This document shows, piece after piece, positions 1-7,865 of a stretch of DNA of 35,904 nucleotides (position 1 is the stretch's first letter; every line of letters begins with the position of its first letter). Below the pieces are notes generated by a model that did not search any database, was not told the origin of the DNA, and saw nothing but the letters and a program-made list of their open reading frames with translations. A program made the translations under genes and the position numbers. Origin of the DNA: an uncultured Parabacteroides sp. (lineage in GTDB: Bacteria; Bacteroidota; Bacteroidia; Bacteroidales; Tannerellaceae); the NCBI GenBank assembly GCA_934725305.1, contig CAKVBA010000027.1:1-35904 (forward strand), given 5' to 3'.

Positions 1-22
1 TCATAAGTCTTATTTTTGGGTA

Positions 23-30
23 CAAAGATA
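23..30 (-). promoter_or_regulatory. Promoter -7 box for a minus-strand gene leaving the left edge
   Basis: Read on the minus strand this is TATCTTTG, a perfect match to the Bacteroidota -7 consensus TAnnTTTG. An ATG (bases 4-2, minus) follows 19 nt downstream, so a gene very likely begins here and runs off the left edge. Nothing can be said about its product. No clear -33 box was found. Confidence 0.55.
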
Positions 31-120
31 CTGGACGAAGAGATTGCAGAAAATACGTACTTTACCGGAGGCTTACTAACTTTCCTCTGCATTTTATCAA
101 TACTGACAAACCTTAAAGAA

Positions 121-160
121 GCTGCATCGAAATAAGTGTTTTTCGATGCAGCCCCTTTTT
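121..160. terminator. Bidirectional hairpin terminator after the glycosyltransferase gene
   Basis: A 12-bp perfect stem (GCTGCATCGAAA at 121-132 pairs with TTTCGATGCAGC at 141-152) has an 8-nt loop. It is followed by a C/T-rich tail on the plus strand and TTCTTT on the minus strand. It lies 19 bp past the stop codon of the minus-strand glycosyltransferase gene, so that is the transcript it most likely ends. The GCTGCATC stem recurs in the terminator after lpdA. Confidence 0.8.
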
Positions 161-178
161 ACAAAGACTATATTTCAA

Positions 179-922
179 CTATTCCGACAATAATCCATAT
201 TTGCATATCTTTATTTTATGCAAAAAATAGCGGAAAGCCACTTTTAAAACACCTAAACCATAAACTATACTATTATAAAGTTTAATAGAAGAGGCTTCAG
301 GAAAATATTTAGTAGGACAAGTGATTTCTGCTATTTCATATCCCTTATTGCAAATCTGAGCTATAATCTGATTGTCAAAAACAAAATTATCAGAACATTT
401 CTGATAAGGTATCGATCTTAATACCTCTCCCGAAAAAGCTCTATAGCCAGTATGATATTCTGACAACTTATTATTCATCAATATATTTTGAGTAAATGTA
501 AGCACTCTATTGCTCAGATATTTATAAAAAGGCATGCCACCTTTTAAAGCTCCTTTTCCTAAAATACGAGAACCGAAAACCACTTTATAAACATCATTAG
601 CAATAAGATAAGCCATAGAATGTATCAGTTTCGGGGTATACTGATAATCGGGATGAAGCATAATGATAATATCTGAATTCAGCTTTAAAGCAGCATCATA
701 ACATGTCTTTTGATTTCCGCCATATCCTTTATTCTCTTCATGAGGAATCACATAATCTATATTCAATTCTTTGGCTTTCAATATAGTCTGATCTTGACTT
801 TTATCATCAACCAAAATTACATGATCCACTATATCAAAAGGAATCTCATTGTATGTCTTTTCTAATGTCTGCTCTGCATTATAAGCAGGCATAACAACTG
901 TAACTATTTTATCTTTAATCAT
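179..922 (-). CDS. Family 2 glycosyltransferase (polyprenyl-phosphate sugar transferase-like)
   Basis: This 247-residue protein has a GT-A fold start (VTVVMPAYNAEQTLEKT, residues 8-24), the nucleotide-binding stretch VILVDDKSQDQT and an acidic HPDYQYTP segment where the metal-binding DxD-like site sits. The middle part (GSRILGKGALKGGMP, then HTGYRAFSG) resembles the dolichol/undecaprenyl-phosphate mannosyl- or glucosyltransferase branch of GT2. By family knowledge such enzymes load a sugar from a nucleotide donor onto a lipid carrier at the inner face of the cytoplasmic membrane. No clear C-terminal transmembrane pair is present, so it is probably peripheral. Its ATG overlaps the stop of the upstream membrane-protein gene by 8 bp, which implies translational coupling: the partner could use the lipid-linked sugar made here. 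Donor and acceptor cannot be told from sequence. Confidence 0.85.
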   Translation of the reverse strand: MIKDKIVTVVMPAYNAEQTLEKTYNEIPFDIVDHVILVDDKSQDQTILKAKELNIDYVIPHEENKGYGGNQKTCYDAALKLNSDIIIMLHPDYQYTPKLIHSMAYLIANDVYKVVFGSRILGKGALKGGMPFYKYLSNRVLTFTQNILMNNKLSEYHTGYRAFSGEVLRSIPYQKCSDNFVFDNQIIAQICNKGYEIAEITCPTKYFPEASSIKLYNSIVYGLGVLKVAFRYFLHKIKICKYGLLSE

Positions 923-2015
923 AACTTTCTTTGATCAGAATTCTATTTATCAGAAATGGAAAACAAAATATATAATATGATATATCAGCACCTGAGTCAA
1001 GATATCCATTTATCCCATTTTCAGACAAAGCATATATAAAATGTCCTGTTATCGTTAAAAATAACAACAAACCACTATAAAATACAACATCTGAATACTT
1101 TTTGCAAAAGAAAGGAAAAACAAAAGCCAATCCTATAAAAAACAAGACATATTTAGTTGGCAATAAAACAGAACCTTGAGTTATAAATGGATTCAGCTTC
1201 ATAAATGTGGTCGGATCCATACAATAAAATGGAATAAATGTTATCACAAATGAAAACAAAAAAACAAAACCCCATTTGGTCATATCCACAACTGTAAGCT
1301 TCTTATTCAACAACATATACAACCCCCATATAATTAAAGGTATAGCATAAACATTTCGAGTAGATAATAAAAATCCACCCAATACCGCTAATCCATAATA
1401 AGAATACAAACTTTTAAACTCAATCTTTCTTAGTTGCAAAAAGAACAAAAAGAACAATAACGTGTTGACAAATATAGTACTACGCGTTACTATTTCCCAA
1501 TAAATAGCTAATGAAGACATCAGCAAGCACATCATCAATCCTAATGAATTACTTTTCAGCTTTCTAAAAAAAGCTAAGAAACAGATCCAAAGACTTGTCA
1601 CAGTCATCCAACCTATTTCTCCCACCAAATAAAAAGGATAAGCTATTATATAATAGAAAGGCATTGGACCCGGATAATTACCTTTTGCACTATGAACACC
1701 ATAAGGATAAATACCATCTAATGCAGAATCCCAAAATAATTGAATCATTTTCCACCTATCAATTCGTAAACTCTCTTTTGCTACTTCATGTAACACAACC
1801 CCACTTGCTATAGAAACAAGTACCAATGCTATAAATCCTATGATCTGACTATTAACAAATTTCCCCTTTTTGTATAACCCATAAGAAAAATATATAAACA
1901 ATCCGTATAGACATATTGACAATATGGCTAATGGAAAAGAGTATCTATACATATACTTAAAATAAAACAGTATATTTATCGTTATAAATAAAGCAATAGA
2001 AATAAAATGTTGCAT
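915..2015 (-). CDS. Polytopic membrane protein, GT-C glycosyltransferase-like
   Basis: About 366 residues and roughly ten hydrophobic segments. An early extracytoplasmic loop carries WDSALDGIYPYG and then GNYPGPMPFYYIIAYPF, similar in style to the first loop of GT-C/GT87 (DUF2029) mannosyltransferases, which use lipid-linked sugars. This fits the coupled GT2 gene downstream. The reading frame stays open upstream to 2219 inside rdgB, but a -7 box at 2069-2076 (minus) places transcription start downstream of that. The ATG at 2015 (MQHFISIALF, directly before the first membrane span) was therefore chosen. The region is A/T-rich compared with rdgB and porZ, as is common for surface-glycan genes. 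Function is inferred from topology, loop motif and neighbour only; an O-antigen-type or unrelated membrane protein is possible. Confidence 0.65.
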   Translation of the reverse strand: MQHFISIALFITINILFYFKYMYRYSFPLAILSICLYGLFIYFSYGLYKKGKFVNSQIIGFIALVLVSIASGVVLHEVAKESLRIDRWKMIQLFWDSALDGIYPYGVHSAKGNYPGPMPFYYIIAYPFYLVGEIGWMTVTSLWICFLAFFRKLKSNSLGLMMCLLMSSLAIYWEIVTRSTIFVNTLLFFLFFLQLRKIEFKSLYSYYGLAVLGGFLLSTRNVYAIPLIIWGLYMLLNKKLTVVDMTKWGFVFLFSFVITFIPFYCMDPTTFMKLNPFITQGSVLLPTKYVLFFIGLAFVFPFFCKKYSDVVFYSGLLLFLTITGHFIYALSENGINGYLDSGADISYYIFCFPFLINRILIKESYD

Positions 2016-2068
2016 CAAATTATAATGTATTACAAATATTATTAGTTCCTTTGTGACTAAAGAACACA

Positions 2069-2101
2069 CAAAGATACTAATTTTCAACACAATAGAACAA
2101 A
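2069..2101 (-). promoter_or_regulatory. Promoter of the GT-C/GT2 operon
   Basis: On the minus strand TTTG (2101-2098) is followed after 21 nt by TATCTTTG (2076-2069), a good Bacteroidota -33/-7 pair. Transcription should begin near 2062, leaving a leader of roughly 45 nt before the ATG at 2015. The site abuts the rdgB start on the other strand, and it rules out the longer upstream start of the membrane-protein frame. Confidence 0.75.
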
Positions 2102-2108
2102 CAAAAAC

Positions 2109-2699
2109 ATGAAAAGAGAATTCGTTATTGCTACCAATAATGCTCATAAGCTGAAGGAGATTATCCACATTATAGGTGATAACTTCGTCATACACAGTCT
2201 GGCAGACATTAATTGCCAAGAAGAGATACCCGAGACAGCTGATACACTGGAAGGTAATGCTCTACAGAAGGCACGATATATCCATTCACACTATGGACTT
2301 GACTGCTTTGCCGATGATACGGGGCTGGAAGTAGAAGCTCTGAACAATGCCCCCGGAGTCTATTCGGCACGCTATGCCGGACCGGGACATGACTCAGAGG
2401 CAAATATGAACAAACTATTACATGAGCTGCAAGGCAAACAGAACCGTAAAGCTCGGTTCCGCACCGTCATTGCACTGATTATGGATGGTAAAGAATATCT
2501 TTTTGAAGGCATCATTAACGGAAACATAACTCAAGAAAAAAAGGGTGATTCTGGTTTCGGTTACGATCCTATATTCCAACCGGATGGCTATGAGCAGACT
2601 TTTGCTGAACTGGGTGATGATATTAAAAACAAAATCAGTCATCGTGCCTTAGCCGTTCATAAGTTGGCCGAATTTCTTTCTTCTTTATTAGATAAGTAA
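2109..2699 (+). CDS. rdgB: RdgB/HAM1-type XTP/dITP diphosphatase
   Basis: 196 residues, the usual family length. Signature motifs are in order: [11 protein letters not shown] at residues 8-18 (substrate loop), [12 protein letters not shown] at about 67-78 (catalytic/metal acidic residues), [18 protein letters not shown] near 149-156 and SHRALA near 178. The enzyme hydrolyses non-canonical purine triphosphates (XTP, ITP, dITP) to monophosphate and pyrophosphate in the cytoplasm and so keeps them out of DNA and RNA. The porZ-like gene starts 6 bp after its stop, so the two are probably co-transcribed. It is divergent from the glycosyltransferase operon. Identification is secure from motifs alone. 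Confidence 0.97.
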   Translation: MKREFVIATNNAHKLKEIIHIIGDNFVIHSLADINCQEEIPETADTLEGNALQKARYIHSHYGLDCFADDTGLEVEALNNAPGVYSARYAGPGHDSEANMNKLLHELQGKQNRKARFRTVIALIMDGKEYLFEGIINGNITQEKKGDSGFGYDPIFQPDGYEQTFAELGDDIKNKISHRALAVHKLAEFLSSLLDK

Positions 2700-2705
2700 T
2701 ATATA

Positions 2706-5039
2706 ATGAAGCATATTATTTCTATTCTTTTGATTTGCTGTTGCATCTGTTGGAATCTGGTTGCCCAAGAAGTGGGTACCTGGAAGTCTTATATGGCTTA
2801 TTACGAAACAACCGATGTGGCCGAAGGTAACAATATGGTGTTTGCGGTAGCAAATGGTTCACTATACAGTTATGGGAAAGAAGACAACAGCCTGAAATTC
2901 TATTCCAATAGCGACGGATTAAGTGATTCAAACATTGGAAAAATCGGCTATAATCCTACAACTCATACCCTATTGATTGTCTATGCCGGCAGTAATTCTG
3001 ATGGCAATATCGACCTGTTGAGTGAAAAAGGCATCTATAATTTGCCCTATCTGAAAAACAGTACCAACATTCAGAACAAGACAATCAACCATATCTACTT
3101 CCATAATGAATATGCCTATCTATCTGCTAATTTCGGTATCATTGTAGTGAATATGTCCAAGCAGGAGATTGCCGACACCTATCGGTTTAATGATGAAATT
3201 GTCTATGCTACCTGCATCAAAGGAAATGAAATATATGCTGTTACCGACAAAGGTATCCGCAAGGCATCCTTGAATAACAATCTGCTTGATAATCAGAATT
3301 GGAGCAGCTATCCATTACATGCAACCGACTTTTCGGATAAAGATATCAGAGACATCGCAGTCTTTAATAATACTCTATGCTTTTATGTAAAGAATAAAGG
3401 TATCTATTATCAGAATAATGGAACTATTACCTCTCTGATTAAAGACTCTTACACCAAAAGCATGACATTACAGAATGGTAAGCTGATTGCTTTGACAGCC
3501 AATGTAGCCCATATATGGACCAGCTTGACAGATTATAACCATTTAGATCTAAAGAAAATAGGCATTCAAAATGCTTATCATATAACGAATCTGAAAGGTA
3601 ATAACTATTGGATTGCAGCTTATACAAACGGACTTGTCGGCATACAGGTCAAAGGATCCAACAGTGCTGAAGTAACCGTGGCTAATCTTATTCAACCAGA
3701 TGAAACACCTAAAAGAAACTTGAACTACTTTATGACCATGGCCAATAACCGACTGTATGTCGTGGGTGGAGGTCGTTGGGTGAATCGTTTCAATACAGTA
3801 GGTACTTTGATGGTGTATGCCGACAGAAAATGGTTCAACTTTGATGAATCAAAAGTATCAGCCAAAGACTATACCTGTGTAGCTGTTGATCCTCTGGATC
3901 CTACACACTACTTTGTATCGACCTATGGCGAAGGACTGTTGGAATTTAAGGATGATCAGTTTGTTCAGAAATATACATATGAAAACAGTACCTTACAGAC
4001 GGCTGTTTCATCCGACCCTAAACATTACATACGTATCGGTGGCATTGCCTTCGATAAGCAGGGAAATCTATGGGTCAACAACAGCAGTGTGAGCAAATCG
4101 ATCCATGTATTAAAAGCGGATGGTACCTGGAAATCAATGCCCCATGGCGATGTGATCAGCCACATAGAACTGCTCGATAAGATATTGGTCACTTCATGGG
4201 GAGACAAATGGATAAACATTCCTTATAAACAACCAGGTATCATCGTATTCAATGAGAAAGATGTGGATAACGATGAAGATGACCTCTATAGATACCATAC
4301 CGGATTTTACAATACCAACGGAACTATTATTAATGTAAGCAATTATTATTGTACGGCAGAAGACAAGAATGGCAACGTCTGGATTGGAACAGATCGTGGT
4401 CCTATCATCTGTTCGGCATCCAGCGCACGCAAAGCGGCCGAAAGCGACAGCTACGTCTATTGTACACAGATTGTACGCTATGAAGATGATGAGCATACCA
4501 TTCCCAGCGGATACTTTCTAGACGGTGAACGGGTCAATGCAATTGCTGTTGACGGAGGCAACCGTAAATGGATTGGTACAGAAAGTTCGGGCGTTTTCCT
4601 GGTCAATGCCGATGGATCGGAAACGATTGAAAACTTCACCATCGACAACTCTCCTCTCCTATCCAATAAAGTCAACAGCATTGTTGTGGATAACGTAACC
4701 GGCGAAGTATTCATCGGTACAGACAAGGGATTAATCTCTTATATGGGAGATGCCACTCAAGGAGAAGAGAGCTATTCAAATGTATATGCCTATCCTAATC
4801 CGGTACGTCCGGAATATGCCGATCGGGTAACAATTACCGGATTGATGAGTGATTCTAACGTAAAGATCACAGACCTTTCCGGAAACCTGATCTATCAAGC
4901 CCAATCATTAGGTGGACAATTGACCTGGAATTGCCGTAATACCGGCGGTAGCCGAGTAGCAACTGGCATTTATCTGGTACTCGCAGCCACGCCCGAAGGT
5001 AAAGAAAGTGTTGTCACTAAAATTATGATTATTAAATAA
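2706..5039 (+). CDS. porZ: PorZ-like two-domain beta-propeller protein with type IX-style C-terminal domain
   Basis: 777 residues with an SP-I signal peptide (MKHIISILLICCCICWNLVAQ, cleavage after VA). Propeller blade motifs recur along the chain, for example NVWIGTDRGPI, RKWIGTESSGVFLV and EVFIGTDKGLISY, as in regulator propellers. The last ~80 residues start with YAYPNPVRPE and include VKITDLSGNLIY and ATGIYLVLA, a type A sorting-domain architecture. Length and layout match PorZ, the surface component of the type IX secretion system that in Porphyromonas gingivalis works with the sortase PorU and delivers anionic LPS. No other T9SS gene lies in the window, so here it is an isolated copy. 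It may instead be a PorZ-family protein with another surface role, since related proteins are annotated in genera not known for a full T9SS. It starts 6 bp after rdgB. Confidence 0.75.
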   Translation: MKHIISILLICCCICWNLVAQEVGTWKSYMAYYETTDVAEGNNMVFAVANGSLYSYGKEDNSLKFYSNSDGLSDSNIGKIGYNPTTHTLLIVYAGSNSDGNIDLLSEKGIYNLPYLKNSTNIQNKTINHIYFHNEYAYLSANFGIIVVNMSKQEIADTYRFNDEIVYATCIKGNEIYAVTDKGIRKASLNNNLLDNQNWSSYPLHATDFSDKDIRDIAVFNNTLCFYVKNKGIYYQNNGTITSLIKDSYTKSMTLQNGKLIALTANVAHIWTSLTDYNHLDLKKIGIQNAYHITNLKGNNYWIAAYTNGLVGIQVKGSNSAEVTVANLIQPDETPKRNLNYFMTMANNRLYVVGGGRWVNRFNTVGTLMVYADRKWFNFDESKVSAKDYTCVAVDPLDPTHYFVSTYGEGLLEFKDDQFVQKYTYENSTLQTAVSSDPKHYIRIGGIAFDKQGNLWVNNSSVSKSIHVLKADGTWKSMPHGDVISHIELLDKILVTSWGDKWINIPYKQPGIIVFNEKDVDNDEDDLYRYHTGFYNTNGTIINVSNYYCTAEDKNGNVWIGTDRGPIICSASSARKAAESDSYVYCTQIVRYEDDEHTIPSGYFLDGERVNAIAVDGGNRKWIGTESSGVFLVNADGSETIENFTIDNSPLLSNKVNSIVVDNVTGEVFIGTDKGLISYMGDATQGEESYSNVYAYPNPVRPEYADRVTITGLMSDSNVKITDLSGNLIYQAQSLGGQLTWNCRNTGGSRVATGIYLVLAATPEGKESVVTKIMIIK

Positions 5040-5112
5040 AGAAACAATAATCATCGTTTGTGTCAAAAGTTTCGCTAACTTGCGGCAAAATTTTGAATTA
5101 AAGATAATTTGG

Positions 5113-5523
5113 ATGGATAGAGAATTCAAATCTAAAGTAGGCTGGTGGTATCATCTGACATTGTTCGTCATGGCAATGATCACAGCATTGTCATTTATCG
5201 GCGGATCAACTCCCTTGATAATGATTGCTATGCTGTTAAGTACACTACTCTGTGTACACATGTTGTTGTCCACTTGGTATCGGATTACAGCAGATGGATG
5301 GCTTATACTCCATTGCAGTATCTTCCCCGAAAAAAAGATTGCTATTGAAAACATCACGGGTTTGGAAGCTACAACCAATTTTGTATCCAGCTATGCTTTA
5401 TCTTTAAATCGATTGTTAATATGGGTCGATAATAAACCTTGGATGTTGATATCACCCACAAATCCGGCGGAGTTTATCAAACTCCTATGTAAACAAAATC
5501 CGAATATTAAAGTTAACATATAA
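5113..5523 (+). CDS. Small membrane protein with bacterial PH-like (bPH_4) domain
   Basis: 136 residues from the ATG at 5113; the open frame extends to a TTG at 5080, which is less likely. Two adjacent transmembrane segments (about residues 12-55) are followed by a soluble domain beginning TWYRITADGWLILHCSIFP and ending SYALSLNRLLIWVDNKPWMLISP. This resembles the bPH_4 (PF06713) pattern of alternating strands with a conserved S-hydrophobic-x-R-L. Function of the family is unknown. The gene lies 73 bp after the porZ-like gene and 24 bp before lpdA. The family assignment is from pattern recognition and should be checked with a profile search. Confidence 0.7.
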   Translation: MDREFKSKVGWWYHLTLFVMAMITALSFIGGSTPLIMIAMLLSTLLCVHMLLSTWYRITADGWLILHCSIFPEKKIAIENITGLEATTNFVSSYALSLNRLLIWVDNKPWMLISPTNPAEFIKLLCKQNPNIKVNI

Positions 5524-5547
5524 AATCTACTTATAAACTTGAAAATC

Positions 5548-6894
5548 ATGAAATACGATGTAGCAATTATCGGCGGTGGTCCTGCCGGTTACACAGCTGC
5601 CGAACGAGCAGCACAAGGTGGTCTTTCTACTGTGCTTTTTGAGAAGAATGCATTGGGTGGTGTTTGTTTGAACGAAGGTTGTGTACCTACAAAAACCTTG
5701 TTGTATTCAGCAAAGACTTACGACAATATCAAACATGCTTCTAAATATGCAGTTAAGGCAGAAAACCCCTCTTTCGACTTAGGTAAGATCATTGCCCGCA
5801 AGAACAAAGTGGTTAAGAAATTAACAGCCGGTATCCGTGGAAAGATGACAGAACATGGTGTAGTTGTTGTTGCAGGTCAGGCTGAAATCAAAGGCCGTGC
5901 CGAAGACGGAACAATCAGCATTGCATGTGGCGAAGAAATGTACGAAGCAGCTAACCTGTTGATCTGTACAGGTTCTGAAACAGTTATTCCTCCTATTCCA
6001 GGTTTAGCAGAAACAGAATACTGGACAAGCCGTGAAGCTTTGATGTCAAAAGAATTGCCGGCTTCATTGGTTATCATCGGTGGTGGTGTTATCGGTATGG
6101 AGTTTGCCTCTTTCTTTAATAGCTTAGGCACAGAAGTTCACGTAGTTGAAATGTTGGACAAGATTCTTGGCCCGATGGATCGTGAATTGTCTGAAATGTT
6201 GCAGGCCGAATATGCTAAACGTGGCATCAAATTCTATCTGGGACATAAGGTTACAGGCGTACATGGTACAGAAGTATCTGTTGAAAAAGATGGTGAATCA
6301 TTCACTTTGCATGGCGAAAAGGTATTGTTAAGCGTTGGTCGCCGCTCAGTAAGCAAAGGCTTTGGATTAGAAACATTGGCACCCGAACCATTCCGTGCCG
6401 GAATCAAGGTAAATGAATATATGCAGACCTCTATTCCTAATGTCTATGCTTGTGGTGATATCACAGCCTTCTCTCTGTTGGCTCACACAGCTGTTAGCGA
6501 AGCTGAAGTTGCCGTTAATCATATTTTAGGCAAGCCGGGTAAGATGAGCTATAAGGCTATTCCGGGTGTTGTCTATACAAATCCTGAAATTGCAGGTGTT
6601 GGTAAGACAGAAGATGAACTGAAGGCTGAAGGCGTTGCTTATCAGGTGAAGAAGATTCCGATGGCTTTCTCTGGCCGTTTCGTTGCAGAAAATGAAATGG
6701 GTAATGGCGTTTGCAAATTACTTCTTTCTGAAGACGGAACTTTGATCGGTGCTCACATGTTAGGTAATCCGGCTTCTGAATTGATCGTTATCGCTGGTAT
6801 CGCAATTGAAAAGGGCATGAAGGCAGACGAATTGAAATCATTCGTATTCCCGCACCCGACAGTAGGCGAAATCATTAAAGAGGCTCTTTATTAA
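5548..6894 (+). CDS. lpdA: Dihydrolipoyl dehydrogenase (E3)
   Basis: 448 residues from the ATG at 5548; an in-frame TTG nine bases earlier is open but unlikely because MKYDVAIIGGGPAGYTAA places the FAD-binding strand at the usual distance. The redox disulphide is in GGVCLNEGCVPTK (about residues 36-48), the NAD-binding GxGxxG in VIIGGGVIGMEF (about 173-184), the second FAD motif in VYACGDITAF, and the C-terminal catalytic His-Glu pair in FPHPTVGEIIKEAL. The enzyme reoxidises the lipoyl arm of 2-oxoacid dehydrogenase or glycine-cleavage complexes with NAD+. No E1, E2 or gcv gene adjoins it, so it may serve several complexes. It ends at a strong hairpin terminator. Confidence 0.96.
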   Translation: MKYDVAIIGGGPAGYTAAERAAQGGLSTVLFEKNALGGVCLNEGCVPTKTLLYSAKTYDNIKHASKYAVKAENPSFDLGKIIARKNKVVKKLTAGIRGKMTEHGVVVVAGQAEIKGRAEDGTISIACGEEMYEAANLLICTGSETVIPPIPGLAETEYWTSREALMSKELPASLVIIGGGVIGMEFASFFNSLGTEVHVVEMLDKILGPMDRELSEMLQAEYAKRGIKFYLGHKVTGVHGTEVSVEKDGESFTLHGEKVLLSVGRRSVSKGFGLETLAPEPFRAGIKVNEYMQTSIPNVYACGDITAFSLLAHTAVSEAEVAVNHILGKPGKMSYKAIPGVVYTNPEIAGVGKTEDELKAEGVAYQVKKIPMAFSGRFVAENEMGNGVCKLLLSEDGTLIGAHMLGNPASELIVIAGIAIEKGMKADELKSFVFPHPTVGEIIKEALY

Positions 6895-6920
6895 TAATCG
6901 CCTTGAATGAATAAGAAATA

Positions 6921-6965
6921 AAAAGGGCTGCATCAAAATATAAATTGGTGCAGCCCTTTGTTTTA
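6921..6965. terminator. Bidirectional terminator between lpdA and the yitT-like gene
   Basis: AAAGGGCTGCATC (6922-6934) pairs with GGTGCAGCCCTTT (6947-6959), with one mismatch, a short A/T loop and flanking A and T runs. It lies between the convergent ends of lpdA (+, 6894) and the yitT-like gene (-, 6981) and can serve both. Its stem shares GGCTGCATC with the hairpin at 121-152. Confidence 0.88.
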
Positions 6966-6980
6966 TGATATCAACATGTG

Positions 6981-7865
6981 CTAATTCTTTGTTTTTATCT
7001 GGTCAAAACCCTCTCCATAAACACCTCGAACGATGCTCTGAGAGATAAATGCCTGATGATCGATAATCTTTACCAAACGGAAGATAGAGACTGATTCAGA
7101 CTTCTTAGCCAGCAATACAATCACCTTAACAGGCTTACGAGAATAACCACCTACACCATCCAGAATCGTACAACCACGTCCCAAGTCAGTAATGATGCGC
7201 TCGGCAATCTCGTCATACTTCTGAGAGAATATAAGGAACTGAACAGACTGGCGATTACCATTCAATACCAAGTCGAGCATATAGTTACATATAATAATCT
7301 CGACGATACCGAAGAATATCTTCTCAACATTCTGGAACAATACATACGAAGAAGCAATGATCACAAAGTCCACAAACAACAGAATACGTCCGATAGAGAT
7401 ATTCTTATATTTGTTGATAATCGCTCCAATGATATCCGTACCGCCCGTACTACCATTAGCAGAGAATACAAGACCCAAACCGCCACCACACATGAAAGCA
7501 CCAATGATGATTGCCATAAAAGGCTGATTGGGCAATAGTGGTTCATTTCCTAACAACCATTCAAAGAACGACAACGATGCAGATAGCGAGAATACACCAA
7601 AAATTGTCTTCATCAAGAATTTCAGACCCAACACCTTCAGCGCAGCAGCCAACAACGCAATGTTGATGACAAAATAAGAAGCTGAAACGGGAATCAATCC
7701 GCCTGTTGCAAAATAAATCAAGGCACAAATACCACTTAAACCACCTGTTACAATCTCATTTGAAAGAATAAAGGCGTTAAATGCAAAACCATACAAAATG
7801 GTACCAAATACAATAGTCACATAATCGTGAATATTGTAAATTACTTTACTGACTTTTGAATTCAT
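6981..7865 (-). CDS. YitT family membrane protein (DUF2179 C-terminal domain)
   Basis: 294 residues. Five or six membrane spans occupy roughly residues 15-190, with the conserved stretches NEIVTGGLSGICALIY, GLGLVFSANGSTGGTDII and SIGRILLFVDFVIIA. A soluble domain follows from about 205 (VQFLIFSQKYDEIAERII, GGYSRKPVKVIVLLA), typical of the DUF2179 domain at the end of YitT-type proteins. Function is not established; transport has been proposed for relatives. The ATG overlaps the last base of the leuS stop codon (TAATG), so the gene is translationally coupled to leuS and should be co-expressed with it. Family assignment is firm, role unknown. Confidence 0.9.
   Translation of the reverse strand: MNSKVSKVIYNIHDYVTIVFGTILYGFAFNAFILSNEIVTGGLSGICALIYFATGGLIPVSASYFVINIALLAAALKVLGLKFLMKTIFGVFSLSASLSFFEWLLGNEPLLPNQPFMAIIIGAFMCGGGLGLVFSANGSTGGTDIIGAIINKYKNISIGRILLFVDFVIIASSYVLFQNVEKIFFGIVEIIICNYMLDLVLNGNRQSVQFLIFSQKYDEIAERIITDLGRGCTILDGVGGYSRKPVKVIVLLAKKSESVSIFRLVKIIDHQAFISQSIVRGVYGEGFDQIKTKN

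Noticed and set aside
2016..2219. 68-residue N-terminal extension of the GT-C-like protein
   Set aside because: It overlaps the start of rdgB and lies upstream of a good promoter at 2069-2101.
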